DNA of 64,000 nucleotides from Paenibacillus cymbidii (GCF_004764705.1 NZ_SHLX01000001.1:186001-250000); one strand, 5' to 3'. Positions 30,001 through 38,670 are shown, counted from the stretch's first letter. A program made the numbers and translations. Notes: generated by a model from the letters alone, not told the origin.

Positions 30001-30252
30001 GCCGCGGAGGGCAGCCACGTCATCGTCGACACGGTCAAAAAAGCGGAAGATTCCGACGACTGGATCGTCCGCTGCTACGAATATACCGGCCGCCGCGGCG
30101 TGGCGAAGCTTCGTTGCCATCATGCGCTGGCGGCCGTGGAGGAAGTCAATCTGGCGGAGCGCGAGCCCGTTTCCGTCGCGCATCAACTGCATGAATTCGA
30201 AACGTTCTTCAAACCGTTCGAGCTGAAGACGTTCCGCTTGACCTTGCGCTGA
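27061..30252 (+). CDS. Alpha-mannosidase, glycoside hydrolase family 38
   Basis: This 1063-residue GH38 enzyme is a retaining, zinc-dependent alpha-mannosidase and is cytoplasmic, as no signal peptide is visible. It has an N-terminal jelly-roll-like domain, then the catalytic domain with HTHIDVAWLWRLKHTREK (zinc ligands near residues 246-250). WLPDVFGYSWALPQ carries the probable nucleophile Asp, about residue 360. HRGTYTSQG and NQFHDILPGSSI follow, then the C-terminal beta domains. AGGAGGG fixes the ATG at 27061. With GH4 it suggests that the locus handles alpha-linked oligosaccharides containing galactose and mannose, or a mimic of them. Confidence 0.93.
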   Translation: MLLTYEKLGRRIRELEPLRYRNPIAIPTYRFWVDEAAEVAAMPPADAVWSELSVGDRWSGYDLTAWLQTEATIPAEWSGQTVLGLFDFGKTGAGHNSGFESLLYVDGAPYQGVGSNHKEVFFPESFAGRTVKLLFKVWTGLNGQSGARTPLEHKLETSALALLDKETDDLYYTALAVWQTIGVLGENAWEHQALLKALDRAFLPLDWHIRGDESFYASVREACRKLHEELDSLPKHHPLTVRTIGHTHIDVAWLWRLKHTREKAARSFSTVLKLMEQFPEYVFLQTMPQLYEYIEHDYPDIFAGIKERVREGRWEAGGAMWLESDCNIPSGESLVRQLVYGMRYFEDKFGVQCEYLWLPDVFGYSWALPQILRKSGLRYFMTTKISWNVYNRFPHDTFLWRGIDGTEILTHYITTPDPGAKGDKFTKFYTYNGQVLPATVSGIWNNYRDKEINDSELLLSYGWGDGGGGPTREMLELRRRLENMPGLPRTTTGRASEFFNELERKVDSTDRYVHRWDGELYLELHRGTYTSQGYVKKMNRRLETLLHDAEAISAFNMPLAGAASYPRQALYDSWRIVLRNQFHDILPGSSIRQVYEDCHVEYAEAEGLAQDTLTAGLQTLASRVGGEAEGWLVFNSLSWARSEAVELPWKDGYADAAWEDAAGRPVVAARSADGSKLRLAVEDIPALGYTTVRRAAAQAAATPAADNGGIAVHANGANTPFYELEWNGSGQLTRLYDKRLNREILAPGEVANRFDVHEDKPVLHDNWEIDIFYSEKVRHVTDLQTVETVENNAVRTVIRFKWTFFASTFEQDLILYPHDPRIEFATRVDWQEREMLLKVAFPVDVRATAATYEIQFGSVQRPTHWNTSWDYARFETCAQKWVDLSERGCGVSLLNDCKYGHDIKDNVIRLTLLKSSNEPDPEMDRGEHTFTYALLPHNGDWAAAGTARQAYRLNTPVAVAALPQTAAAATDALPASLGFLAAEGSHVIVDTVKKAEDSDDWIVRCYEYTGRRGVAKLRCHHALAAVEEVNLAEREPVSVAHQLHEFETFFKPFELKTFRLTLR

Positions 30253-30303
30253 TCGGCACAACTGGCCGTATCAAGGTCAGGTTACAGGAAAGGAAGAGCG
30301 ATC

Positions 30304-31395
30304 ATGACGAACAATCGCGCCGACTGGTCATCCGTCGCGCAATACACAGCACTAACGAAGGAACGGGTGGACGCGATTCTCGCCGGCATCGGCTCGCTGA
30401 AGGCCGGCGTCATCGGCGACGGCTGCCTGGACGTTTATTGGCACGTCGACATGACGCTAAGCGAGCTGTCCCGCGAAACGCCCCACCATAACTTGCCGGT
30501 CGTTCGCGAGTCATGTTTCCCGGGCGCGGCGGCCAATGTGGCGATGAACTTCCGCGATCTCGGCTGCGCCGAAGTGCGCTTCTGCACCGTCATCGGCGAA
30601 GATTGGCGGGGACGTGTGCTGCTGGACGCGCTGCTCGCCGCCGGCATCAACGTCGACGCGGTGATGGCCGAACGGGGGCGCGTAACGCCGGCTTATTGCA
30701 AAACGATCCGCCACGGGCTGCAGGACGTGCAGCAGGAAGATGCCCGGCTCGACTTCGTCAACGGCACGGAGCTGCCGGCGGAGGCTACCGAACGGTTCCT
30801 CCGGCTGCTCGACAGCATGGCGCAGGAAGTCGACGTCATCTGCGTCACCGATCAGCTACGCGGCGGCGTCATCAACGACGCGGTGCGCGAGCGGCTGCGC
30901 TATTGGGCGAACGCGGGCAAAATGATCGTCGTCGACAGCCGCAACCGGATCGGCTCGTACAACGGCATGATTCTGAAGCCGAACGAAATCGAAGCGCTGC
31001 GCTGGTTCAACGGCAACCAGGATTTTGGCCAGCCGAAGCCGGATGAGCTGGTGCGCGCCGGCCTGCAGCTCGCCCGCAAGGCGGGAGCGCCGTGCTGCAT
31101 CACGCTCGGCGAACAAGGAGCCTTGTGGCTCGAAGACGGCGAATGCACATTCGTCCCGACGGTTCCGCAAACGGGGCCGATCGATATCGTCGGCGCCGGC
31201 GACACGTTTGCCACTTGCCTCATCTCCGCGCTCGGCACCGGAAGCGGCGGACCGGAAGCGGCGGCGTTCGCCCATCTTGGCTCGTCGGTGAGCATCCAGA
31301 AGCTGGGCCGCACCGGCACGGCGACGCCGGCAGAGCTGCTGCAGCAATTCGAGGCGCTGGCGAAACGGCAAACGAACGGGGGCAGATCGGCATGA
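30304..31395 (+). CDS. PfkB-family carbohydrate kinase, RfaE/heptose-kinase-like
   Basis: This 363-residue ribokinase-fold protein has the N-terminal GVIGDGCLDVYWHVD, the substrate region FPGAAANVAMNFRDLG and the PfkB signature near the C-terminus GPIDIVGAGDTFATCLI (catalytic Asp about residue 300). The G-A-A-x-N-V-A block resembles the HldE/RfaE kinase branch more than ribokinase. It would phosphorylate a sugar or keto-sugar acid produced by this locus. It overlaps the aldolase gene by ATGA, so the two are translationally coupled. The substrate is unknown. Confidence 0.82.
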   Translation: MTNNRADWSSVAQYTALTKERVDAILAGIGSLKAGVIGDGCLDVYWHVDMTLSELSRETPHHNLPVVRESCFPGAAANVAMNFRDLGCAEVRFCTVIGEDWRGRVLLDALLAAGINVDAVMAERGRVTPAYCKTIRHGLQDVQQEDARLDFVNGTELPAEATERFLRLLDSMAQEVDVICVTDQLRGGVINDAVRERLRYWANAGKMIVVDSRNRIGSYNGMILKPNEIEALRWFNGNQDFGQPKPDELVRAGLQLARKAGAPCCITLGEQGALWLEDGECTFVPTVPQTGPIDIVGAGDTFATCLISALGTGSGGPEAAAFAHLGSSVSIQKLGRTGTATPAELLQQFEALAKRQTNGGRSA

Positions 31396-32288
31396 AACAG
31401 GCAGCATCGTTCCGCGGCGTATACGCGCTGCTGCTGACGCCGTTCGAAGCGGACGGCCGGATCGATTGGCAAGCGTACGACCGTTATGTCGACTGGCAGC
31501 TTGAAGCGCGCACGAACGGCTTGTTCGCCGTTTGCGGCAGCAGCGAAATGGCGTTTCTCGAACCGGACGAACGGCTGGCGCTGGCGAAGCGGGCCGTGGG
31601 GCGGGCCGGCAGCGTGCCCGTCGTGGCGACGGCGAATGTCGGGCCCGACCCGGCGGCGCACCGCGAGGAGCTGCTGCGAATGGCGGAGACGGGCGTCTCC
31701 GGCGTCGTGCTCGTTGTGCCGCAAGGTTTGGGCGCGGACACGGAGCGGCTCGAGGCGTACTTCGCCGGGCTCGCCGCGGCAAGTCCCGTACCGGCGCTGC
31801 TGTACGAGTGGCCGCATTGGAAGCCTAAGGACATCGACCCGGCCATGTACGGAAGGCTGGTGCAACAGGCCGGCATCATCGGCGTGAAGGACACGACGTG
31901 CACGATGGCAGGCATTCAAGCCAAAATCGCCGCCGCTGCGGAAAGCGTCGTTTACCAGGCGAACACGCCGCTTCTGCTCGAAGCACTGCGCTCCGGCGCG
32001 GGCGGCGTCATGTCGACGGTGTCGACGGTGGCGGCGAAGCTGCTGCAGCGGATGTGGGCGGAAGAGGAGGCCGGAAGCGGCCTAGCGGAGCGGGCGCATG
32101 AGCGGCTCGTCCTGCTGGACGGCGTGCTCGGCCCCGAATTTACCGCATCCGGCAAGTATATGGCCGCGCGTCAAGGCGCGCCGATGACGACGACGACCCG
32201 GAGCGGCAAGCAAGTCAGCGAAGCGCGCGCCAAGGCGCTCGACGTTTGGCTGAGCTACGCGGCGACGGAACTGGGCGAGGAGGCGTAA
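31392..32288 (+). CDS. DapA/NAL-family aldolase or dehydratase (class I, Schiff base)
   Basis: This 298-residue TIM-barrel protein of the dihydrodipicolinate synthase / N-acetylneuraminate lyase family has GVYALLLTPFEADGRIDW at the start, the Schiff-base Lys166 in GVKDTT and Tyr138 in LLYEWPH. The GSSEM motif occupies the place of the family GTTGE-type loop. The family splits or dehydrates pyruvate-derived keto acids such as 2-keto-3-deoxy sugar acids. The preceding kinase gene overlaps it by 4 bp, which suggests a kinase-aldolase pair acting on one intermediate. Confidence 0.82.
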   Translation: MKQAASFRGVYALLLTPFEADGRIDWQAYDRYVDWQLEARTNGLFAVCGSSEMAFLEPDERLALAKRAVGRAGSVPVVATANVGPDPAAHREELLRMAETGVSGVVLVVPQGLGADTERLEAYFAGLAAASPVPALLYEWPHWKPKDIDPAMYGRLVQQAGIIGVKDTTCTMAGIQAKIAAAAESVVYQANTPLLLEALRSGAGGVMSTVSTVAAKLLQRMWAEEEAGSGLAERAHERLVLLDGVLGPEFTASGKYMAARQGAPMTTTTRSGKQVSEARAKALDVWLSYAATELGEEA

Positions 32289-32293
32289 CACGC

Positions 32294-32905
32294 ATGGAGT
32301 TGTATTTGATCCGCCATGGACAATCGATCGGCAACACGGTGCCCCACGACATGCCGGACGGCGAATTGACCGAGCTCGGCCGCACGCAGGCGCTGCGCGT
32401 AGCGGCGGCCGTGGCTCCTTGGCAGCCGCAGCAACTGATCGCAAGCCCGCTGACGCGGGCGATCGAAACGGCGCAGCCGCTGGCGCGGGCGCTTGGCCTG
32501 CCGATCCAGGTATGGAGCCACACCTACGAGGTGCGCAACAAAGGGCCGTACCGGGGCCCAACCGCCGAGCAGCTCGGCCAGCTGTTCCCGGAAGCGGCGT
32601 TTCGCGGCGACATGGACGTCGAAGGCTGGTTCTGCTCGGGCGACGAAACGCCGGAGACGGCGCATGACCGCGCGCACCTGGTGCTGCGGGAGCTGCATGA
32701 GCAGTTCGCCGGCCAGCGCGTTGCGCTGGTAGCCCACGGCGGCTTCAACCGCCATCTGCTGCTGGCGATTCTCGGTCTGCCGGCCGACAGCCCGGTTTAT
32801 TTTCACCAAAGCAACGGCTGCATCTATCACATCGAATTTACGTCCGAACGAACGGTGCTGCATTATTTGGGCGAATCCCGCTCGCCGCTCGTCGGCTTCT
32901 CGTAA
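32294..32905 (+). CDS. Histidine phosphatase family protein (phosphoglycerate-mutase-like)
   Basis: This 203-residue protein has the catalytic LIRHGQSIGNT (His8), the second catalytic region SPLTRAIETAQPLA and the C-terminal VALVAHGGFNRHLL. Such proteins are usually broad phosphatases when not in glycolysis. It starts six bases after the aldolase gene and is probably the last gene of that transcript. Together with the HAD protein it gives the locus two phosphatases. Confidence 0.85.
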   Translation: MELYLIRHGQSIGNTVPHDMPDGELTELGRTQALRVAAAVAPWQPQQLIASPLTRAIETAQPLARALGLPIQVWSHTYEVRNKGPYRGPTAEQLGQLFPEAAFRGDMDVEGWFCSGDETPETAHDRAHLVLRELHEQFAGQRVALVAHGGFNRHLLLAILGLPADSPVYFHQSNGCIYHIEFTSERTVLHYLGESRSPLVGFS

Positions 32906-33026
32906 CGTACCGCCCGCTGGCAGAACTGGCGCCCGGCCGAATCGGCTACGCAAGCGGCAACCGCCCGCATCGGCATTTGGCCGGCAGCCATTCTCATATT
33001 CTCATTACACTCATGGAGGGGTTCAG

Positions 33027-34361
33027 GTGAAAGGGAAAAAGGTGCTTGGAGTAGTTGTCGCATCCTGTTTGGCCGGCAGTTTGGCGGCATGCGGGTCGTC
33101 GGGAGATTCAAAATCGGGAAGCTCGTCCAGTCCCGCTCCGTCGGCTTCGGCCGGCGCGTCGGCGTCGCCGTCCGCATCGGCGGCGGCAGGCAAAAAAGTC
33201 GAGCTCGTCTGGTGGTATTCGGACGGCAAACAAACGGATGTCATGAACAAGATCGCGGCCAAATTCACCGAAACGCACCCGAATATCAAAGTAACGCCGG
33301 AGCTGACGGCGGGCGATCAGTATTACACGAAGCTGCAAACCGTGCTGGCGGCGAACAGCGGCCCGGACATCATGTGGATGGACGGCCCGGATTTCCCGAA
33401 ATTCCAGTCCAAAGGCTTCCTTCAACCGTACAACGACCTGATCAAAAAAGACAATTTCAGCATGGACAATTATCCGAAGTCGATGGTCGATCTGTACTCG
33501 ATGGACGGCAAAATGTACGGGATGCCCAAAGATTTTGACACGATCGGCCTTTATTACAACAAGGAAATGTTCGACAAGGCGAACGTCAAATATCCGGACG
33601 CGACCTGGACGTGGGACACCTTGCGCGATGCGGCGAAGAAGCTGACGATCACTTCCGGCGGCAATACGACGCAGTGGGGCTTCGCGGCGACAAGCGGCAC
33701 GCAGGAGTCGATTTATCCGATTCTGGTGCAGAACGGCGTCAAGCTGGTCAGTGCCGACAAGAAGACGACCGATGTCGGTTCGGCCGACGGAGTTGCCGCT
33801 ATTCAAGTGCTGTACGACATGATGTACAAGGATAAAGTGTCCCCGGACGGCAAATATATGATTGACAACAAGCCCGGCGCGCTGTTTAAATCGGGGAAAG
33901 TGGCGATGATGACCGGCGGCTCGTGGAACGCCCGCGGCTACTACGACGCGCTGAAGGAGAAGCTCGACGTCGCCGTGCTGCCGAAGATGAAGCAGGAAGG
34001 CAACATCATCCACGGCATCGGCTGGGTGATGAACGCCAAGTCGAAAAACCAGAACGAAGCGTGGGAGTTCGTCAAATGGCTCGGCTCCAAAGACGTCGCG
34101 ATGATGCAGGCGGAAGTCGGCGCAGTTATTCCGGCGTTCAACGGCACGCAGGATACGTGGGTGAAATCGCTGCCGTACAACCTGAAAGTGTTCATCGATA
34201 TGACGAAAACGTCGACGCCGTATCCGATTTCGAACAACGTCGAGTGGGAAGATCCGATCGCCGCGCACATCTCGAACATCTGGATCGACAAGGAGAAGGT
34301 GGCGGACGGCATGAAAGCCGCACAAGACGAAGCGAACAAAATTATGGCGGAAGCAAAATAG
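33027..34361 (+). CDS. Sugar ABC transporter substrate-binding lipoprotein (CUT1)
   Basis: This 444-residue lipoprotein has a signal peptide VLGVVVASCLAGSLAAC with lipobox LAAC (Cys near residue 21) and a Ser/Ala/Pro-rich linker. It also has the family 1 binding-protein pattern VELVWWYSDGKQTDVMNKIAAKF, GPDIMWMDGPDF, WTWDTLRDAAKKL and KVAMMTGGSW. It captures oligosaccharide outside the cell for the two permeases that follow. The GTG start is supported by GGAGGGG. No ATPase gene is present nearby. Confidence 0.92.
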   Translation: MKGKKVLGVVVASCLAGSLAACGSSGDSKSGSSSSPAPSASAGASASPSASAAAGKKVELVWWYSDGKQTDVMNKIAAKFTETHPNIKVTPELTAGDQYYTKLQTVLAANSGPDIMWMDGPDFPKFQSKGFLQPYNDLIKKDNFSMDNYPKSMVDLYSMDGKMYGMPKDFDTIGLYYNKEMFDKANVKYPDATWTWDTLRDAAKKLTITSGGNTTQWGFAATSGTQESIYPILVQNGVKLVSADKKTTDVGSADGVAAIQVLYDMMYKDKVSPDGKYMIDNKPGALFKSGKVAMMTGGSWNARGYYDALKEKLDVAVLPKMKQEGNIIHGIGWVMNAKSKNQNEAWEFVKWLGSKDVAMMQAEVGAVIPAFNGTQDTWVKSLPYNLKVFIDMTKTSTPYPISNNVEWEDPIAAHISNIWIDKEKVADGMKAAQDEANKIMAEAK

Positions 34362-34380
34362 ACGTTCGGAGGGATTTGCC

Positions 34381-35334
34381 ATGAGACGGGTACAAACAGG
34401 GGCGTTGCCGGTCCCGCTGCGTGATTCCCGCTGGTCGCGGCTGATGCAGAACGAGAAGTTCTGGGGCTACTTCTTCATCGCGCCCGTCAGCATCGGGTTG
34501 ATCGTATTCAGTATCCTCCCGCTCATCGCGTCGCTTGCGCTCAGCTTTACGAACTGGGACGGCTCGGATGCGATCAAGTGGGTGTGGTTCGACAACTTCA
34601 CGAAGCTGTTCCACGATCAGGTTTATTTAAAATCGGTCCGGGTCAGCACCATCTATGCCATCGTCACCGTGCCCGCCTCGATCAGCCTGTCGATTATCGT
34701 GGCCGTGCTGTTGAACCGCAAGATGCGAGGCAACTTGGCGTATCGCCTCATCTTCTTCCTGCCGTCGGTGACGATGCCCGTCGCGATCGCCGTCGTCTGG
34801 AAGTGGCTCTACAATTACAACAGCGGCATGATCAACTACGCGCTCAGCCTGGTGGGGATTCAAGGTCCCCACTGGCTGGCCGACGAGCGCGTCGTGTTGT
34901 GGAGCGTCATGATTATCGCCATCTGGACGGCCATCGGGCATCATATGATTATTTTGCTGTCCGGGCTGCAGGGCATTCCCGAATCGTATTACGAAGCCGC
35001 GGCGATCGACGGCGCGACCGGGATGCGCCGGTTCTGGTACATTACGGTGCCGCTGCTGACGCCGGCCATCTTCTTCGTCATGGTGACGAGCCTGATCGGC
35101 GCCTTCCAGGTGTTCGACCTCGTGTACATGCTGACGCCGGTAACGGCGGGCGGCGGTTCGGGGGGCGTGCTGCAAAGCGCGACGCGCACGGCGGTGTATT
35201 CGATTTACCAGAACGGGTTCAAATCGTTCAAGATCGGCTACGCTTCGGCGCAAGCCTGGATGATGTTTGTCGTTATTTTTCTCGTGACGATGGGGCAACT
35301 GTATTTGCAGAAAAAATGGGTGCATTATGAATAA
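34381..35334 (+). CDS. Sugar ABC transporter permease (MalF/UgpA type)
   Basis: This 317-residue protein is predicted to have six membrane spans. The first is FFIAPVSIGLIVFSILPLIASLALS, and the EAA loop YYEAAAIDGATGMRRFWYITVPLLTP, which contacts the ATPase, lies near residue 205. It pairs with the next gene to form the membrane channel of a CUT1 importer. GGAGGG precedes the ATG, 19 bp after the binding-protein stop. Confidence 0.92.
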   Translation: MRRVQTGALPVPLRDSRWSRLMQNEKFWGYFFIAPVSIGLIVFSILPLIASLALSFTNWDGSDAIKWVWFDNFTKLFHDQVYLKSVRVSTIYAIVTVPASISLSIIVAVLLNRKMRGNLAYRLIFFLPSVTMPVAIAVVWKWLYNYNSGMINYALSLVGIQGPHWLADERVVLWSVMIIAIWTAIGHHMIILLSGLQGIPESYYEAAAIDGATGMRRFWYITVPLLTPAIFFVMVTSLIGAFQVFDLVYMLTPVTAGGGSGGVLQSATRTAVYSIYQNGFKSFKIGYASAQAWMMFVVIFLVTMGQLYLQKKWVHYE

Positions 35335-35364
35335 GCGATCCACGGGGCGAAGGGGGAGTACGAA

Positions 35365-36198
35365 GTGAGCGAAAAACACACCGGCATCTGGTCCCGCATG
35401 TGCATCCATTTGTTTCTGCTGATTGGCGCGGCAAGCATGCTGTTCCCGTTTTTCTGGATGATCATGACCTCGATCAAAACGAATGTGGAGGCGGAGCACA
35501 TTCCGCCCGTCTGGTTTCCGGCCAAACCGCAGTTCGACTGGTATTCGAAAATATTCGCGCAAATTCCGTTCGGCCATTACTACATGAACACGATCTTCGT
35601 CACCGTCGGCCGCACGTTCCCGCAAGTGTTTCTGTGCGCCATGGCGGCGTTCGGCTTTGCGCGGTTGAAATTTCCCGGAAGGGATATTATATTCGTTTGC
35701 ATTCTGGCGATTCTGATGGTGCCGTCGCAGGTACTGCTCATTCCGCACTATTACCAGGCGGTGCTGTTTCATTGGGTTGATACGTATAAAGCGCTCATTA
35801 TTCCCGGCATTTTCTCCGCGTACGGCACGTTCCTGCTGCGCCAGTTTTTCCTGTCGCTGCCGAAGGAGCTGGAAGATTCGGCCAAAATCGACGGCTGCAG
35901 CTACTGGACGATTTTCTGGCGGATCATGCTGCCGCTGACGATGCCGGGGCTGGCCGCGCTGACGTTCTTCTGCATCCTCTCGAGCTGGAACGATTTCATG
36001 TGGCCGCTTGTCGTCACGAACAGCGACAGCATGAAGGTGCTGTCGGTCGGCATCAACTCGCTGCAAGGCTTGTACGTGTCGGAGCAGCCCTTGATGATGG
36101 CCGCATCGGTGATGGCGACCGTGCCGCTGCTGTTGTTTTTCCTGCTGATGCAGCGTTTCATTATTAAAGGCATCGCCTTTTCCGGCATCAAAGTTTAA
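35365..36198 (+). CDS. Sugar ABC transporter permease (MalG/UgpE type)
   Basis: This 277-residue permease has a first span near HLFLLIGAASMLFPFFWMIMTS and the EAA loop LPKELEDSAKIDGCSYWTIFWRIMLPL split over its conserved E and G positions. The end IIKGIAFSGIKV is typical for MalG-like subunits. The GTG start follows GGGGGAG. It forms the importer with the two preceding genes, and the ATPase must come from elsewhere (an MsmX-type shared subunit). Confidence 0.92.
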   Translation: MSEKHTGIWSRMCIHLFLLIGAASMLFPFFWMIMTSIKTNVEAEHIPPVWFPAKPQFDWYSKIFAQIPFGHYYMNTIFVTVGRTFPQVFLCAMAAFGFARLKFPGRDIIFVCILAILMVPSQVLLIPHYYQAVLFHWVDTYKALIIPGIFSAYGTFLLRQFFLSLPKELEDSAKIDGCSYWTIFWRIMLPLTMPGLAALTFFCILSSWNDFMWPLVVTNSDSMKVLSVGINSLQGLYVSEQPLMMAASVMATVPLLLFFLLMQRFIIKGIAFSGIKV

Positions 36199-36218
36199 CC
36201 TCTGGTGGTGATGGACGA

Positions 36219-37598
36219 ATGACGAAAGTGAAAGTATTGCTCTGGTTCGACGTCGAGGACTACATTACGCCGCAGTCGCGGGAATCGTTTCTTGCGGTGC
36301 TTCGCATGCTGAACGAACGGGGCGTCAAAGGCATTTTCAAGATCGTCGGGGAAAAAGCGCGCGTCCTGCTGGAGCATGGCCGCACCGACATTGCGGAGGC
36401 GCTTGCGCCGCATGAAATCGGCTACCACACGAATTTGCACAGCCAACATCCGGTGATGAGCGAATATTTGGAACCGGTGGGCTTCGCGGAAGGGGCGGCG
36501 CTGTTCGACGCCAAGGAACGGGTCGGCCTGGACGATGTCGCCCGGTTCACCGGGAAGGCGAGCATGACGTTCGGCCAGCCGGGTTACTCGTGGGCGCCGC
36601 ATGCGTACCCGGTGCTGCGCCGGTGGGGCGTACCCGTTTATGTCGACGATCACGACCATCTGTCGCTCGAAGGCAAACCGTTCTGGTACGGCGGGCTGCT
36701 CAGCTTCACCGATCTGAAAGGCACGATGCGCATGGACTTGAAGCCGGACGGACTGGAGCGGGCGAAGGCGGACTTCGACCGGCTGCTGGCCGATTTTGCC
36801 GGCGAGCCGATCGCGTTCGTCAGCATTTATTACCATCCGTGCGAGTTCGCTTGCACGTCCTTCTGGGACAAACATAATTTCGGCCGCGGCAAGTCGACGC
36901 CGCGCGAACAGTGGCAGCCGTCGCCGCTGCGGCCGGAGGGCGAGATGGAGCTGTATGTCGAGCGGCTCGGCCAGTTCATCGACTATACGCTTGCTGCCGG
37001 CGACGTTGCGTACATCACATCGAAAGAAGCGCTTGGTCTGGAAAGCTCGGCCTCCGGCGCGATTGCCGCGGCCAATGTTCGCGGCCTGGCAGCGGCGGTC
37101 GGCAGCGAGCTCGGGTTCGTGCGCCTGGCGGATCGGGCGCTGTCGGCGTCGGAACAGTTTTCCTTGTTCCGGCAGTACATGCTGGGCCGCGAGTTGACGG
37201 CGGAGACGGTGTACGGGCCGGAGCGGGACTTCGTCAGCGAGGGCGACGGTCCGCTGACGGTCGCCGGGATTAAGCGGGCGATTGCCGAAGAAGGTCCGTC
37301 GGTGTGCGGCTATCCGCAGCTGCCGGATGCGTACGTCGTCGACGGCCGGCGGATCAACCCGGTCGATCTGACGTGTACGATGGCGGCGGCGATTGCGCAA
37401 GGAGCAGGCGACGGCGATGCCGTTCCACTGGTGCGGGGACGATTGACGGCGGCCGATTACGCCGGCGACAACGACTTGTGGGGTCCGCGCTGGTCGATAT
37501 TCCCGCTGGACTTCCGGGCGCCGAACCTGGTGCGGTTGTCGAAGCTGCAGGCGTGGACGCTGAAGCCCGCGATGTTCACGGAGGGGGAAGCGGATTGA
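36219..37598 (+). CDS. Polysaccharide-deacetylase-like (NodB-fold) protein
   Basis: The N-terminal half of this 459-residue protein looks like a NodB-homology barrel: LLWFDVEDYITP (metal and catalytic Asp), then ALAPHEIGYHTNLHSQHP (the H-x(3)-H-like metal site), FGQPGYSWAP and SIYYHPCEFA. The C-terminal 160 residues (about 295-459) form a separate domain that I do not recognise. No signal peptide is visible, so deacetylation would be of an imported sugar. Its stop overlaps the start of the next gene (TTGA), which indicates coupling. The substrate is unknown. Confidence 0.65.
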   Translation: MTKVKVLLWFDVEDYITPQSRESFLAVLRMLNERGVKGIFKIVGEKARVLLEHGRTDIAEALAPHEIGYHTNLHSQHPVMSEYLEPVGFAEGAALFDAKERVGLDDVARFTGKASMTFGQPGYSWAPHAYPVLRRWGVPVYVDDHDHLSLEGKPFWYGGLLSFTDLKGTMRMDLKPDGLERAKADFDRLLADFAGEPIAFVSIYYHPCEFACTSFWDKHNFGRGKSTPREQWQPSPLRPEGEMELYVERLGQFIDYTLAAGDVAYITSKEALGLESSASGAIAAANVRGLAAAVGSELGFVRLADRALSASEQFSLFRQYMLGRELTAETVYGPERDFVSEGDGPLTVAGIKRAIAEEGPSVCGYPQLPDAYVVDGRRINPVDLTCTMAAAIAQGAGDGDAVPLVRGRLTAADYAGDNDLWGPRWSIFPLDFRAPNLVRLSKLQAWTLKPAMFTEGEAD

Positions 37599-38398
37599 AG
37601 CTGACCGTGATGACGTTCAATTTGCGGCGCGAAGGGCTCGATGACGGGCTGGACATGTGGATGCTGCGCAAGCAGGCGACCGTCAAGGCGATTCGCGAGG
37701 CGGACCCGTGGATCGTCGGCACGCAGGAAGGTTATAGCGAAATGCTGCGGTATATGGAACGCGAGCTTCCTTATTTCAGCTGGCTTGGCAGCGGCCGGCA
37801 CGGCGGCAACCGGAACGAGCACAATGCGATTTTTTATCGCCGCGATTTGCTGGAAGTGGTGGAGCAGGGCCAGTTCTGGCTGTCCGAGGAGCCGGACGTT
37901 CCGGCCAGCCGCAGTTGGGGATCGTCCCACTCGCGTATCTGCACGTGGGCGCATTTTCGGGCGATTGCGGGAGACGGCGGGGAGTTCGCCGTGTTCAACA
38001 CGCATCTGGACTACCGCAGCCAGGAAGCGCGCGAGCGCGGCATCGGGCTCGTGTGGGATGCGATGCGGCAGTTCCGCGAGCGAAAGCCGCTGCCGCTCGT
38101 GTTGACCGGCGATTTGAACTCGGAGCCGGACACGGCGGTGGTGACGTTTCTGCGCGGCGGCGGCGAGCTGCCGCACGAACCGGAAACGCGCTGCGCGCTG
38201 AAGGACGCTTACAGCGCGCTGGACGGCGAACCGGGGCTGACGTTTCATCATTTTAAAGGCGGCGAGTCGGGCGAGCCGATCGATTATATTTTCGTTTCGC
38301 CGGAAGTAAGCGTAAGCGGCACGGCCGTCAACCGCAACCGCTACGGCGGCAAGTGGCCGTCGGACCATTATCCGGTGAAGACGGTTGTGACATGGTAG
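37595..38398 (+). CDS. Endonuclease/exonuclease/phosphatase (EEP) family hydrolase
   Basis: This 267-residue cytoplasmic EEP-fold protein has LTVMTFNLRREG at the start (metal-binding Asn), VGTQEGYSEML (catalytic Glu), FNTHLDYRS, TGDLNSEPDT (catalytic Asp-x-Asn) and the terminal WPSDHYPV (catalytic Asp-His). In sugar loci such proteins are phosphodiesterases or phosphatases rather than DNases, but the substrate is unknown here. The TTG start at 37595 overlaps the previous stop and has GAGGGGGA upstream. A strong terminator follows, so it ends the importer operon. Confidence 0.83.
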   Translation: MKLTVMTFNLRREGLDDGLDMWMLRKQATVKAIREADPWIVGTQEGYSEMLRYMERELPYFSWLGSGRHGGNRNEHNAIFYRRDLLEVVEQGQFWLSEEPDVPASRSWGSSHSRICTWAHFRAIAGDGGEFAVFNTHLDYRSQEARERGIGLVWDAMRQFRERKPLPLVLTGDLNSEPDTAVVTFLRGGGELPHEPETRCALKDAYSALDGEPGLTFHHFKGGESGEPIDYIFVSPEVSVSGTAVNRNRYGGKWPSDHYPVKTVVTW

Positions 38399-38406
38399 CA
38401 GCTTGA

Positions 38407-38441
38407 AGACGCCGCCCCTGGCGAGGGGCGGCGTCTGTTTT
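38407..38441 (+). terminator. Rho-independent terminator of the importer operon
   Basis: Perfect 12-bp stem AGACGCCGCCCC / GGGGCGGCGTCT with a six-base loop, followed by GTTTT. Confidence 0.9.
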
Positions 38442-38474
38442 GGTGCGCCCGGCACGACGGGCCGACCGGGAAAC

Positions 38475-38670
38475 GAAAATAGCCCATGAAAAATGGCTTA
38501 TTTGTCCGATTTTCCCCTCCTCGTCGGAAATAGCCAGTGAAAATATGGCTTATTTGCTCCGCCAGGCCTCAAATCGGGCATTTTAGCCGAAATAGCCAGC
38601 GATTTCACTGGCTATTTCGACGAGGCTGCCCGGTTAAGACGAAATAGGCAATAAAACATGGCCTATTTTT
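38475..38670. repeat. Four-module AATAGCC palindrome cassette, copy 2
   Basis: Modules start at 38478, 38529, 38591 and 38643 (spacing 51, 62 and 52 bp). They are collinear in stems and linkers with 19361-19554. Confidence 0.8.

Noticed and set aside
26848..30261. Very long open frame on the minus strand opposite the GH38 gene (over 1,100 codons)
   Set aside because: It is the antisense shadow of a GC-rich gene: Arg/His-rich composition, no domains, and the plus-strand frame has full GH38 motifs and a ribosome-binding site. The same reasoning rejects the long antisense frames at 5580-7403, 9276-10937 and 34627-36066.
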